Source of the DNA: Orychophragmus violaceus
Lineage: Eukaryota > Streptophyta > Magnoliopsida > Brassicales > Brassicaceae
Direction of reading: 5' to 3'
Length of the DNA: 64,000 nucleotides
Assembly (NCBI GenBank): GCA_030180135.1
Contig: CM058233.1
Coordinates: 26,321,615-26,385,614, forward strand
Positions 21,859-33,830 of this stretch are shown one piece after another (the first letter of the stretch is position 1; every line of letters starts with the position of its first letter). Under the pieces are notes generated by a model. That model ran no database searches and was not told where the DNA came from. It saw only the letters and a program-made list of their open reading frames with translations. The position numbers and the translations under genes were made by a program.

Positions 21859-21871
21859 AAGTGTGGGGGAG
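21859..21871 (+). other. polypurine tract of Athila E
   Basis: AAGTGTGGGGGAG lies next to the 3' LTR start TGATATGTCA. Confidence 0.85.
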
Positions 21872-21872
21872 T

Positions 21873-23009
21873 TGATATGTCATGGTTTTTAGGTGTTTTG
21901 AGCCATGATATATGTACATAATCGAGTCTTTTATAGAGTCTTTCGAGTCCTTTAGGTGTTTTACAGGTTTTAGCACGTTTGGAGCTTATCTGGAGATTCT
22001 GGGAGCTTTTGGAGTGATTTGGTAGCATACATGGATTTCACAGAGTTCACTGGGTGCGTCTGCACTTGGTGTCGGTCGACACCACTAAAGGACGAAATTC
22101 CTGCGCATCAAAAATACAACTTTTGGAGATTTGTAAGATTTACCTAGAAGTTTCCCATATTTACAAGAAGGCCCAAAACTTATTTTAGCTATTAATTAGG
22201 TTTTACAGCCACTTGTTAGGCTAAGTTTTATTCTACATTTTGTTCTACAGAGATTAGGGATTTTTGGGGCTGATCTTGTACTCGAAAGAGAGAGAGGATT
22301 TCGAACCCATGTTCCTATTCTATTGATTTATATGATTATTACTTTGATTATGTCTATTGTCATGATTTCCATGTCTCAGTAGTTCTCTGGTTAGATTTAG
22401 AGATTTCATGGAATTATAGATTGATTGATTTATTAGGATTCAAAGCATCTAGTTCTTCATCTAGGTTGTTCTTAACGCTTAATCTAAACTAGCTACTTGG
22501 ATTATTGATATCAGATTGGTTAGCACAGCGAGAGTTGGTTAATTGATTAGAAAAGAACCTAGCTGAGCAAATTACCTATTCGCAAAGAGATTTGGCTTAG
22601 GGAATTTGTGAACGAAAGAACCTAAATTAAATGCATGTTTAGAACTCTAGAATTCGCAAAGAGATTTGGTTTTCTAGGTTGCTAGATATAGTTAGCATTC
22701 GTAGCGAGAGTTGGTTTGTTATATGATTGTGATTCTAGTTCTAGAACATTGTTATCTGAATCATGTTGATTTATTGATCTGTGTTCCTGGTTTTCTGAGA
22801 AGTTCCCTAAGTCTAGCGCTTCGTCGATTGATCACACACCGTTTGTTTAATTGCTTATTTACTGTTTTCTCATCTGTCTTGCTTAGCTTAATTCGATTGC
22901 ATACAATCTATTGCGTGAAGCTAGAGTCTCTGTGGATTCGATACCCTTTGTACTACGATTGCATATCTGTGCACTTGCAGTTAGAATAGGGATAATTCTT
23001 GACATATCA
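21873..23009 (+). repeat. 3' LTR of Athila E (1137 bp)
   Basis: Begins TGATATGTCATGG and ends GACATATCA. It shares with the other Athila LTRs the AGAAGGCCC/AAGCCC segment, the AGAGTTGG/TTTGG repeats and the terminal GATTCGATACCC block, but differs enough from the LTRs at 44307 and 59751 to be another subfamily. Confidence 0.9.
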
Positions 23010-23017
23010 ATGTTACA

Positions 23018-23617
23018 TGTCTCCCAGGCTTGAAATGGATTCATCCCCAAATAAGAGTCAAGTTTTTATTCCTCCTAAAACTCCTTAAACCACTTAGTAA
23101 ATTCGGCGTTCATTTTGTTTTCTGTTTCCAAAGATTTATTTTGTTCCATTGTAATCCCAAATGACCTTGACCTTATGTATCACCGTCTTCCTTGTTGCTT
23201 TTTCGGACCTATTAATAATCCAAACTGGTTTGACTTCTACGGTCAGTTTCTCATTTGGGTCCCCAAGTAACTCATGCACAATCATATCCCAATCCGTCAA
23301 GAACTTTCGGAGTTGCGATACAAGGAGTACATTGTGAAATGCATCCATCTTATCATGTAAGTCAAGCTTGTATGCAACCTTCTTAACCCTTGCTAGGATT
23401 CTGAACGACCTCAAGTAACTTGGGTCCAAATTTCCTTTGTTCGAGACCCTTATCCTTCCTTTGAATTTGATCATCTTAAGATAGAACAAATAACCCACCT
23501 CGAAATTTATGTCCTTCCGACGTTTGTCTGCATAACTCTTATGTCTATATTGTGCTTCCTTCATCTTTATCCATACGAACTGGATAATCTCTTTCTTCCA
23601 CATTGTATGGCCCTATC
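23018..23617 (-). pseudogene. element F integrase C-terminus and chromodomain
   Basis: Minus strand, open from 23603 to 23136: integrase C-terminal segment (RHKSYADKRRKDINFEVG, YLKMIKFKGRIRVS, AYKLDLHDKMDAFHNVLLVSQ). It continues into a chromodomain-like end with VKPVWI and VIHKVKVIWDYNGTK, closely resembling 5060-5681 of element D. Upstream, across copia C, the frame joins the segment ending near 31150. Confidence 0.85.
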
Positions 23618-24259
23618 TGTTGGGAATGTCCTGAAATCTACTGTGCTATCTCTAGAAAGTATGATAAGTGTCGAGATCAGACATAAGTCATAAATACTGG
23701 GAGGTCATGATGACTTGCTAGAGCCCGCTCTTGATCTATAAGTTGAGTACTTATTACCAGTATTGTATGATCCCTAAGGGTCACACACCATAGCTAACGG
23801 GAAAGTTAACAAGGAATTAATACAGTAAGATGCAATACATTTACTGTATTTGTACAGAGAATTGGGCCAGACAAAATACAGTCTTTTTGTCTGATTTGGG
23901 TCTTGGGCCCAAAAGCCTAATAAGCCATTAGTTTAATTACTTGGGCCCATATAAGGAAGAGGAGGCGCCAGTTAGCCTAAGGTTTCTGCGATTTCTAGGT
24001 CTGGCCGTCCTCCTCTCTCTCTGTTGTTCCAGCTTGGTCTAGCAGCCTGATCCAGTAGCTTGTAAGCGTGTGGATACCTAGGAGGAGCCGGTAATCATCA
24101 GCTCTTGCAGATCTCGATATTCCTTTGATCAATCCGCTGCAATCATAAGGTAATGATCCTGATCTGTTTATGATTCAACTGCAAATCACCTAGATCCTAG
24201 TTGATTATGTGATAGGTTGTAATCTGATAATTAAACTTATGAACCAACATAATCCTTCA
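23618..24259 (+). repeat. 5' LTR of copia C (642 bp)
   Basis: TGTTGGGAATG...AATCCTTCA. One base separates it from the PBS. Confidence 0.95.
23904..23957 (+). promoter_or_regulatory. LTR promoter of copia C
   Basis: TGGGCCCA boxes at 23904-23911 and 23942-23949 are followed by a CATATAAGG TATA-like box at 23949-23957. The arrangement is the same as in copia B. Confidence 0.55.
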
Positions 24260-24260
24260 G

Positions 24261-24272
24261 TGGTATCAGAGC
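24261..24272 (+). other. primer-binding site of copia C (tRNA-iMet)
   Basis: TGGTATCAGAGC, one base after the 5' LTR, complementary to initiator tRNA-Met. Confidence 0.92.
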
Positions 24273-25711
24273 CTAGGTCGTTAGGTTTTTGCTGTTTGGA
24301 TCATATTTAGGTTGTTTTAAATGTTTAGAATCGAATTTGTGTTAAGAAATTTGATTAGAAAACTTGAAAACCTAATATGTAAATCTCATGAACCGATTGA
24401 AACCCATCGGTATGCGAAGTGAACGCCCGTATCGATCGACGAGGGAGCGTGATATCGATCGATATCAATTGGATCGATTGCTTCTCGCTGTCCCGATGAC
24501 CCGATCGCAACGAGCTGATGCACGCGAGTATCGATCGACGAGGGAGCGTGATATCGATCGATATGCTGGCGAGGCATACGTTCCGCGAGTAGCCAATCGG
24601 TTCAGCCGAGCTTCGCGGTTCGTCCTTCCCTAACCCGCGACAATGAACCGATCAATCCGATTGTGTTTCATTGTTAGCTTAAGCTTAACCCGCAAGTTAG
24701 GTCAAAATAAGCTAAAATTGATTGGTTAGACCAATCTATTTCTTCCTGATTTTGGACTTAACCGAACCGATCCAATTTAATTGGTGGTTCAAGCGGTTAA
24801 CCAAATCGCGGTTTGCTGGAAATTATTTAATACAATTGGTATTATTTAATTTCTGGTTAAACCGGATTTAAATTCAAAATTGAATTTTAACCTAAACCGA
24901 AGGCTGGTCTAAGTTTGATTTGGTTGGACCAAATAATTTAGAGCTGGTCTGGTTTAGTAAATAACCAGTTGGATTTAGTAGTTAATTTGGTCGTGGACCA
25001 GAATTAATGAACCGACTCGGTTATGTCAAATTATTGGGCCAATTGGAATTCTGTGGTCTTGGGCCAAGAATTGGGCCTATAATTTGTGACCCAACCGAAA
25101 CTTTAATAAAATATTAAATTAGAAATTTCTATTTTTAGCATGTTTCTAGATTTAGAAAGTTTCTAAAATAAGTAAGTTTCCCAAAATAGTAATCTTCTAT
25201 TTTTGGAAAGAAAAACCTAAAATCCTCAAAACCAATATCAAGCTTGGATGTCTTGCCCAATCTTGTCAGCTACTTAACGCTTATTCAATTACAGATATGG
25301 CTTACAGTGTGAGGTGTCTGTTTTTGCGTAAGTAAAGTAGTATATAGTCACTAATTTCATTGGGAGTCCCAGACTTTAGTGATTATTTGGCTGTAAGAGA
25401 TTGGTTTCCTTGACTGGGCCATCGGGAGTCCCGGGCCTTGAGACATCTGGTGAATTGGGCCTTGGGCCCAATCCACAACCGAGAGTTATATATATATAAC
25501 TAGCTATGTGCATGCTTACCAAGTAAAGCTAATTATGGGTGACGGCCAGTGGCCCACTTTGGTTTTGGTTGAACATGGGTCTCGGAATCATTGCATTCTT
25601 ATGAGGTTAAACAAAGAAATTTTGAATGCAATGCGAGTTTTCTTATAAGTTATTAAGATTACTCTTTTATGAACTAAATAACTAAAACTCTATTGTCTCA
25701 TAATTTCAGCT
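24273..25711 (+). other. copia C leader with CGATCG pairs
   Basis: A 1.45-kb leader. CGATCG pairs lie at 24433/24456 and 24532/24555 (23 bp apart). The pair unit is itself repeated about 99 bp apart. GGGAGTCCC boxes are at 25362-25370 and 25424-25432. A small frame over the cores (24388-24633) resembles the first part of one in copia B. The leader ends AATTTCAGCT before the gag ATG. Confidence 0.65.
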
Positions 25712-28700
25712 ATGTCAAGCACAACAACACAAAACACTTTCTCGATCCGGTCTGCCCTTGAGAAGGACAAACTGAACGGATCAAACTTCCTGAACTGGTC
25801 CAGGAACCTGAGACTTGTGCTCAGGCAGGAGAAGAAGGCTTATGTCCTTGAAAGAGTTCTCCCCCCTAGACCTGCGAATAATGCTGCACAAGCTGTGAAG
25901 AATGCTTGGGATACGCATTCTTCAGATGCTAATGACGTGGTTTGCCTAATGTTGGCGACAATGGCTCCCGATCTGCAGATTCAGTGGGAAGGCCTGACTT
26001 GTCCCATGGAACTGATGGCAAACCTGAAAGCGTTGTTTCAGGAGCAGGCTCGTACAGAGAGATTCCAAACTGTAAAGAATCTCTTGGACTGTAAAATGGC
26101 TAAGGATGCAGCAGTGAGTCCACATGTTCTGAAAATGATGGGTTATCTCGATCATTTGACTAGACTCGACTGTCCTATAAGCCAAGAGCTTGCTTGTGAT
26201 ATCGTTATGCAGTCTCTTACTCCTGCATATGACCAGTTCACTTTGAACTATAATATGCATGGGTTGACAAAGACTTTGCCTGAGCTACATGGTATGCTCA
26301 AGACTGCAGAACCTAATCTGAAGAAGGCCAAGGAGCCGTCTGTACTCATGGTGCAGAAGGGAAAGGGTTTCAAGAAATCCGCAGCAGACAAGGGAAAGGG
26401 CAAGGCAGTCCACAACGAAAAGGCCAAGCCCAAGCCCGTGTCTAAAGCTGGGCCTTCTGATATCTGCCACTTTTGTAAAGAGGCAGGGCATTATCGCAGG
26501 GACTGTAAGAAATACCAGGAAAGTCTGAAGAAGAAGAAGAAGTCCTTGGAGACTACTGCTTCAGGTATTTTTGTTATTGAAGTAAATACTACTACTTCTG
26601 ATAATACCACTTGGGTATTAGATACTGGATGTGGGGCTCATATTTGTACTAATGTGCAGGCGCTCAGCAACAGTAGAAGGTTGAAGCAAGGGCAAGTAGA
26701 GTTGCGGGTTGGCAATGGAGCGAAGGTTCCAGCACTGGCCGTTGGCACTTACTTGTTATCTTTACCTTCTGGATTGATTTTAGAACTTGAGAATTGTTAT
26801 TTTGTACCTGCTATAAGCAGAAATATCATTTCAGTTTCATTATTGGATTTACAAGGATTTGATTTTTCTATTAAGAATAAATTGTGTTCCTTTAAACTCA
26901 ATGATATGTTCTATGGCTGTGCCCCTCTTATTAATGGGCTGTACATGCTGGATCAATCTACTCCAGTATATAACATTAATACAAAACGGTTCAAATCTAA
27001 CGAAGAAAATGAAACGTTTCTCTGGCATTGTCGTTTGGGGCACATTAGTGAGAAACGCGTCAAGAGGCTCCATTCAAATGGACTCTTGGGCTCATTTGAC
27101 TTTGAGTCTTGTGAGCAATGCGAATCTTTCCTAATGGGCAAAATGACACGGGCCCCTTTTAATAAACCTACAGAAAGGGCCAGTGAACTATTGGGCCTGA
27201 TACATACTGACGTGTGTGCCCCAATGTCCACAAATGCTAGAGGAAACTATCAGTACTTCATTACATTCACTGATGATTTCAGTAGATATGGATATGTCTA
27301 CTTGATGAAACATAAGTCGGAAACCTTTGAGAAGTTCAAAGAATTCCAGAATGAAGTACAGAACCAGCTTGGTAAAAGTATTAAGGCTCTTCGGTCGGAC
27401 CGAGGAGGAGAATACTTGAGCCAGGAATTCCGTGATCATCTGAGTGAGTGTGGGATCATCTCCCAACTCACACCTCCTGGAACACCTCAGTGGAATGGTG
27501 TGTCTGAGAGAAGGAATCGGACATTGTTAGATATGGTCCGATCCATGATGAGTCACACAGACCTTCCTATATCCCTTTGGGGATATGCTTTGCTGACCGC
27601 AACGTTCACACTGAACAGAGTGCCATCAAAAGCAGTAGCAAAGACACCATATGAGTTATGGACTGGAAAGGCTCCAGTAATGTCTTTTCTCAGAATTTGG
27701 GGTTGTGAAGCCTATGTCAAAAGATTAATCTCAGACAAGCTTACACCAAAATCTGACAAGTGCTACTTCATTGGTTATCCTAGGGATACCAAGGCTTATT
27801 ACTTCTATCTGTGATCCGAGAACAAGATCTTTGTTGCTCGGGATTGTACTTTTCTTGAGAGGGAATTTCTCTCTAAGAAAGATAGTGGGAGTAAGGTACA
27901 ACTTGATGAAATTCAAGAAGGACAGGAACCTGTTCAACCTAATGAGGGAGAACAGCAGGATGAATTACATGAAGTTGTAATAGAACCTGAACCTGAAGTA
28001 CCTGAAGTTCGAAGATCCGGAAGGATCCGTCACGAACCCGATAGATATCAGGGATTCCTCGTGACTAATTGCCATGATCTTTTGATCATTGACGGTGATG
28101 AACCCTCGAACTTTGCAGAAGCCATGATAGGCCATGACTCCTCAAAGTGGCGTGAAGCCACTGAATCCGAGATGGACTCCATGTCTGTCAACCGAGTGTT
28201 TTCACTGGTTGACTTACCCGCTGGTGCTAAAGCCATCGAGTGTAAATGGATCTTCAAGAAGAAGATTGACATGGATGGAAATGTCCAGATTTACAAGGCC
28301 AGGTTGGTGGCAAAAGGTTTCAAGCAAATTCATGGTATAGACTATGATGAAACCTATTCACCAGTGGCCATGATGAAATCAATTCGGATTCTCCTAGCAA
28401 CTGCCGCTTATTATGATTATGAGATTTGGCAGATGGATGTGAAAACCGCCTTCCTGAATGGAATCTTGGAGGAGGATGTGTATATGACACAGCCTGACGG
28501 TTACATTGATCCTAAGAATGCTGGGAAAGTATGCAAACTTCATAAATCCATTTATGGATTGAAGCAAGCATCGAGGAGTTGGAATCTTCGTTTTGATGAG
28601 GCAATAAAGAATTTTGACTTCATCAGAAACAAGGAAGAACAATGTGTGTATAAGAAAACTAGTGGGAGCAAAGTGGCGTTTTTATCCTATATGTCGATGA

Positions 28701-29673
28701 CATATTGCTTCTTGGAAATGATATTCCAATGCTGAAGTCTGTTAAAGACTGGCTGGGAAGTTGTTTTTCCATGAAGGACATGGGTGAAGCCGCGTATGTT
28801 CTTGGAATCCGAATCTTTAGAGACAGATCTAAAAGGATGATTGGACTTTGTCAAGATTCTTATATAGACAAAGTCCTGCATCGTTTCGGAATGGATAAAT
28901 CCAAGAAGGGATTCACGCCAATGATACATGGTGCTACACTAAGCAAGACTCAGTGTCCTAAAACACCTGATGAGCTTAAGCGCATGAGTAGGATACCTTA
29001 TGCTTCGGCTATAGGATCTATCATGTATGCCATGATCTGTACTCGTCCTGATGTTGCTTATGCACTAAGCATGACGAGTAGGTACCAGTCTAATCCAGGT
29101 GAGAGTCACTGGATTGCCGTAAAGAATATCCTGAAGTATTTGAGGAATACTAAGGATAAGTTCTTGGTTTACGGAGGAAGTGAAGTACTTGAAATGAGTG
29201 GATTCACGGATGCAAGTTTTCAGACAGATAAAGATGATTTCCGGTCACAGTCTGGTTACATCTTCTGTCTGAATGGCGGTGCAGTAAGTTGGAAGAGCTC
29301 CAAGCAGAGCACCGTGGCAGATTCCACAACTGAAGCTGAATACATCGCTGCTTCAGAAGCTGCGAAGGAAGGAGTTTGGATAAGGAACTTCATGATTGAA
29401 CTCGGTGTATTCCCAAATGCCACTGAGCCTCTAACACTGTATTGTGACAACAATGGTGCAATTGCTCAAGCTAAGGAACCGAGACATCATCAGAAATCAA
29501 AACATATTATGAGAAGGTATCAACTGATTCGTGATATAGTGAATAGAGGTGAAGTGATGGTCAGCAGAGTTCCCACTGATGAGAACGTGGCTGACCCTTT
29601 GACAAAGCCACTCCCGAAACCTAAGCACGAGTTGCATACTGCTGCTGTAGGAATTAGAGATATTCAAATGTAA
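25712..29673 (+). pseudogene. copia C gag-pol, one nonsense codon and one frameshift
   Basis: Nearly identical to the intact 1320-residue protein at 10389-14351. The frame from 25712 stops at 27812-27814, a TGA where the intact copy has a CGA-type Arg codon, consistent with CpG deamination. It continues in the same frame to about 28681, where one base is missing in the GCGTTTCTTATCC segment just before the RT YVDD motif; the rest (to 29673) is in another frame. Gag knuckle, protease DTG, integrase DDE and RNase H motifs remain legible. One integrase zinc-region Cys is Phe (CESF for CESC), and VCAPMS replaces VCGPMS after the first catalytic Asp. It cannot make a full polyprotein. Confidence 0.95.
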
Positions 29674-30503
29674 TCTCTTTTTGAGTGGGAGTTATGAGGG
29701 CTTTATTTTAGTTATTTTGATTGGTTCATGTAAACATTTTAATGTTAATGAAATTTTATTTCTGGATTATTTTTAACTGTGACATAAAATAATCGTTCCA
29801 AAATGATTCATGTCGTTATATATGGGCCATCGAAGTACATGAGAAAGACCTGATCATGAAACCCATATTTAACGAAATGACATAAATCATAGTGTCCATA
29901 GTCGAAGGTTGTTGAAATTGGAACACCAACAACCACTTGAGACTAGAGTGTGTTGAGACTTATGACCAAGTTTCATGGGTCATGGATGCGCGGCATCAAA
30001 GTCAACACATAGGTATATGTAGGGAGCATATGACCGGACATGGCCCGCTGATGAGAACTCTACAAGATATTGATATTTGTGTCATAAAAGGTTCTCATTT
30101 ACGACTATAGAGTATAGTCCTTAGACCTGAGTTCGCATGCATATGGCTGCACATGGATTGATGCGCTTTGATCATTGTCTAACGCTGTTTCGTAACTGGG
30201 AGCTATAAGGACCTTGGTTGGGTGTATTATAAAGTGTGTAGTTCATAGTGATGGAACAAGATGGGATTTGTCCCTGCCGTTTAACGGAGGTAATATCTCT
30301 AGGCCAATCGGAGACTTGATAGCTGGTAAGAGAGTGGCCACTCCCAAACGGACTTGCCCAAGTCGTTTGAATTGTCAGTATCAAATCTGGTCCGATGAAC
30401 ATGGTCTGGCTATATAAGGATGACACGCATCTTGCCTTATGCCAGATCGAGATATTGAGACAAAAGGATTAGGGAATGTAGGATTCCAGTACAAGTGGGA
30501 GAT
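29674..30503 (+). other. copia C 3' noncoding region, PPT and hairpins
   Basis: AGTGGGAG octamer just after the stop at 29684-29691, GGTTGTTG/CAACAACC stem at 29907-29934, GACTATA/TATAGTC hairpin at 30103-30119 and PPT CAAGTGGGAGAT at 30492-30503. The layout is the same as in the other copia copies. Confidence 0.75.
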
Positions 30504-31145
30504 TGTTGGGAATGTCCTGAAATCTACTGTGCTATCTCTAGAAAGTATGATAAGTGTCGAGATCAGACATAAGTCATAAATACTGGGAGGTCATGATGAC
30601 TTGCTAGAGCCCGCTCTTGATCTATAAGTTGAGTACTTATTACCAGTATTGTATGATCCCTAAGGGTCACACACCATAGCTAACGAGAAAGTTAACAAGG
30701 AATTAATACAGTAAGATGCAATACATTTATTGTATTTGTACAGAGAATTGGGCCAGACAAAATACAGTCTTTTTGTCTGATTTGGGTCTTGGGCCCAAAA
30801 GCCTAATAAGCCATTAGTTTAATTACTTGGGCCCATATAAGGAAGAGGAGGCGCCAGTTAGCCTAAGGTTTCTGCGATTTCTAGGTCTGGCCGTCCTCCT
30901 CTCTCTCTGTTGTTCCAGCTTGGTCTAGCAGCCTGATCCAGTAGCTTGTAAGCGTGTGGATACCTATGAGGAGCCGGTAATCATCAGCTCTTGCAGATCT
31001 CGATATTCCTTTGATCAATCCGCTGCAATCATAAGGTAATGATCCTGATCTGTTTATGATTCAACTGCAAATCACCAAGATCCTAGTTGATTATGTGATA
31101 GGTTGTAATCTGATAATTAAACCTATGAACCAACATAATCCTTCA
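30504..31145 (+). repeat. 3' LTR of copia C (642 bp)
   Basis: Five substitutions separate it from the 5' LTR; there are no length differences. Confidence 0.95.
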
Positions 31146-31150
31146 CTATC

Positions 31151-32755
31151 ATGCTGGACTTCCCTACTTGAGTCGAACATAAGGGGGTTCGGCAAGGTCT
31201 CACATACAATGCTTCATAAGGCGACATCCCGATACTAACTTGGAAGGTGTTGTTATATGAGAACTCGGCCAAAGGTAAATACTTTTTACATGAATTAACT
31301 AGTCCAAGATGCACGCTCTTAACATGTCCTCTAGGCTCTTTATAGTCCTTTCCAACTGACCATCAGTCTGTGAATGGTATGTCGTGCTCATGTTCACCCT
31401 AGTTCCTAAGTCCCTTTGAAAAGCCTTCCAGAAATAGGATGTGAACCGTGCATCCCTATTCGACATTATGCTTTCCGGAACTCCATGTAGTCTGACTATC
31501 TCGTCGATGTACTTCCAAGAAATTTTCCCGATTCCGTATGTCTTCCTTTCGCCACAAAGTTTGCAAACTTCGTCAATATGTCCACTATTACCCAGAAAGT
31601 GTCCTTCTTAGACCTGGTCAACGGCAGTCCAGTCACATCCTGATATGATACCATTTCCACTATGAAATTGGAAAGTTATGGAGTAACCTGCTCGGAGCCT
31701 GATGTTTGGTCTTAACCATATGACAAGTAGGGCATTTATCTACCCATTCTTCTACATCCCTTCTCATCCCGACCCAATGATAATATCTTTTTAGATCACG
31801 ATACATCTTTTTATGCCCAAGATGAATTAAGAGCTTGGACTGGTGAGCATCCTTGTGAATCTCTTCTTTCAACTCTTTTTAGTTTTGTACAATAACCGAC
31901 CATTGACCAAAATCATTATGTTATTGGATATCTGATACTCGGTCTTGTCATTCCTTGCAACCTTGTTCAGATTCTCATCCTTTACCTTAATAGTTAAAAT
32001 CCTGGTGAGTAAATAAGCTTGCTCTACGACCCTCAAACCCATCGTTTTCTCTTCCTTATACAATGCATTAAGATGCAAGGTCCCAATCATGTTAACCAGT
32101 ACCTTTGCATCTCTTCCTGCCGCAACGCCAGCCCACCTTCTGCTCAAGGTCTCCGCGATTAGATTTTCCTTCCCGAGAAGGTAAGCAGTATTTAAGTCTT
32201 AGTCAGCCACAAACTCCATCCATCTCTGTTGCCTAAAGTTTAGTTCTGGCTGAGTGAAGATATACTTCAAGATCTTGTGGTCAGTGAATATTTGCACCTT
32301 GACCCCGTAAAGGTAAAATCGCTAGAGCTTTAATGCAAACACCCCAACAGCCATCTCTAAATCATGATTCAGATAATTCCCTTCATGTTCCCGCAATTGC
32401 TTGGAAGCGTATGCAATCATTTTCCCTTGTTGCATCAGAATACATCTTAGGCCAGTTATAGACGCATCTTTGTAGACTACGTAAGGTCCCGCTTCCGGTA
32501 AGGCCAAGACCGGTGCACTCATCAGCATATCCTTCAGCTTGTAAAAATCTTTCTCGACCTTGTTTGTCCACTCAAACTTAGTGTCCTTTTCTGTTAGTGG
32601 CTTGAGCCTTTTTTCAAACACATTGGTGAATCTCCGATGATAGCCAGCCAGTCCGAGGAAACCCCATACCTCGTTGGCATTCTTTGGTCTTGGACATTCC
32701 TTTACAGACATAATCTTTTACGGATCAACCGAAACTCCTTGGTCTGACACAGTGT
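31151..32755 (-). pseudogene. element F integrase, RNase H and RT end
   Basis: Minus strand with many frame breaks. From right to left: RT end (ECPRPKNANEVWGFLGLAGY), RNase H start (WTNKVEKDFYKLKDML, AYASKQLREHEGNY), H2C2 integrase zinc region (HQSKLLIHLGHKKMY...CPTCHMVK) and the end of the core (AEFSYNNTFQVSIGMSPYEALY). It corresponds to 5640-7180 of element D at clearly lower quality. No functional protein is possible. Confidence 0.82.
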
Positions 32756-33305
32756 TCAAAAAATCGCTATGCAGTACTTAGACATTGGGACGGGCCTAGT
32801 GCCTAGAGCGCCTAGGCGGGGCCTAGTCGGGGTCTAGGCGTTAATGAATTTTTAATGATTATATATATATATATTTATAATTATATGTTAAAACATTTGT
32901 AATAATTTCATAAAACATAACTTTTTGAAAAATAAAATGTCAAACAATGAATAAGATAATTCCAAAATCCAAAGAATCCAATTCAAAATCCAATTCCAAA
33001 TCAAAGTTAAAAGCAAAAGGTAAACCATATTCTAAAAATTCAACAATCTTAAGAAGCAACAATTTCTTCTTCCCCAAGCTAATCCATGTTCACCACGTGC
33101 TCACTATCATCTTCAAATTCAATATCCCTAGTAAGGTCATGCTCTTCATCAGACTCAAGATCCACAACACCTATGTCTTCATCATCAAGCCCTTCTTCCC
33201 TCTCACTTAACCGTTTCGTTAACATTGACACATTGACATCCCCAAACATCACATAAATGTTTCGCACATTTCCTAGGGCATGCATCAATTTACCACCAGC
33301 CGCTT
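32749..33305 (-). mobile_element. DNA-transposon-like fragment (possibly hAT) within element F
   Basis: Between the RT end and the protease trace of element F, where D has about 1.2 kb of RT and protease, lies about 0.55 kb of unrelated sequence. It begins CAGTGTTCAAAAAATCGC with a GCCTAGGCG-rich subterminal part, resembling ends of plant hAT-type elements. On the minus strand a frame (33079-33324) has YVMFGDVN followed by a long Asp/Glu-rich tail, loosely like the C-terminus of hAT transposases. No second terminal repeat was found, so the class is tentative. Confidence 0.35.
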
Positions 33306-33830
33306 CTACCTTATCTATTCCCAAGTTAGATTCCCACAGTAACTAACTCTTCTCAAGCCATTTCGGTGTCATAAAAAAATGTGATGCATCGGTGTCAAAC
33401 AAGACATGTGTTTCTACACCGCCTATAATCAAAGTCCCTACAATATTCAACTCGTCAGAACCACGTACCACTGATCGAGTTGTACTTTCCAGAGTCACCG
33501 TCATCCTTGAGAGCTCATAAAATTGTGGGTTTGAATCCTGTCTATTCGCAGCCAGTTCATGTCCCCCAAGGTTATCCTTCTATTGTGTTTGCATTTGCCC
33601 TTGCAACTTTGGAAAATTCAGTCGGATATGACCCGCTTCCCCAAATTAGTAGAAGTTACCCAAGTTCTATCCAGAACTCCTCGGTTGTCCCTTCTCAGGC
33701 CTTGGAAAATTTTGGGTCTCATGGCCGTTGCTTTCGCATCGAGAACATGCACCAGTCACTTTCCAGCATTCCGTCTGTGTCTCCTTCCAAAGACCAGTCA
33801 GTTTTAAAGAAGCATGTCCTATATAATTTT
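33306..33830 (-). pseudogene. element F protease and gag traces
   Basis: The minus strand at about 33370-33440 encodes a FDTDASHFF-like trace of the protease active site (DSGATHSF in the family) after a GVETH segment. From 33480 to about 33800 there are degraded matches to the zinc-knuckle gag region at 8460-8800 of element D. A 117-codon plus-strand frame over this stretch is antisense to it. Confidence 0.55.

Larger units (their letters stand above)
19455..23009 (+). mobile_element. Athila-type element E, 3' part, lacking pol core
   Basis: Plus-strand Athila derivative cut on its left by element D, whose LTR ends at 19454. Present are the protease region, the conserved hairpin, a 3' noncoding region with three PPT-like tracts and the 3' LTR (21873-23009). 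RT, RNase H and integrase are missing between protease and hairpin, exactly as in the copy at 44307-60970. It also has no ATHILA ORF-1 gene. The five bases after its LTR, ATGTT (23010-23014), fall inside the LTR end of element F. Confidence 0.88.
23618..31145 (+). mobile_element. complete Ty1/copia element C, TSD CTATC, polyprotein broken
   Basis: LTRs 23618-24259 and 30504-31145 are 642 bp each with five differences seen. The target duplication CTATC is at 23613-23617 and 31146-31150. Length 7528 bp. It is the same family as copia B but in the opposite orientation. The polyprotein has one nonsense codon and one frameshift. It is inserted in the integrase of element F. Confidence 0.97.
23010..33830 (-). 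mobile_element. chromovirus-type element F, heavily decayed, hosting copia C and a DNA-transposon fragment
   Basis: Minus-strand relative of element D. On the left only the last eight LTR bases (ATGTTACA, 23010-23017) and a degenerate PPT remain next to Athila E. The integrase C-terminus/chromodomain follows (to 23617), then copia C. The integrase, RNase H and RT end lie at 31146-32755, a foreign segment at about 32749-33305, and protease/gag traces extend to about 33830. The right LTR is not recognisable. Confidence 0.82.
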
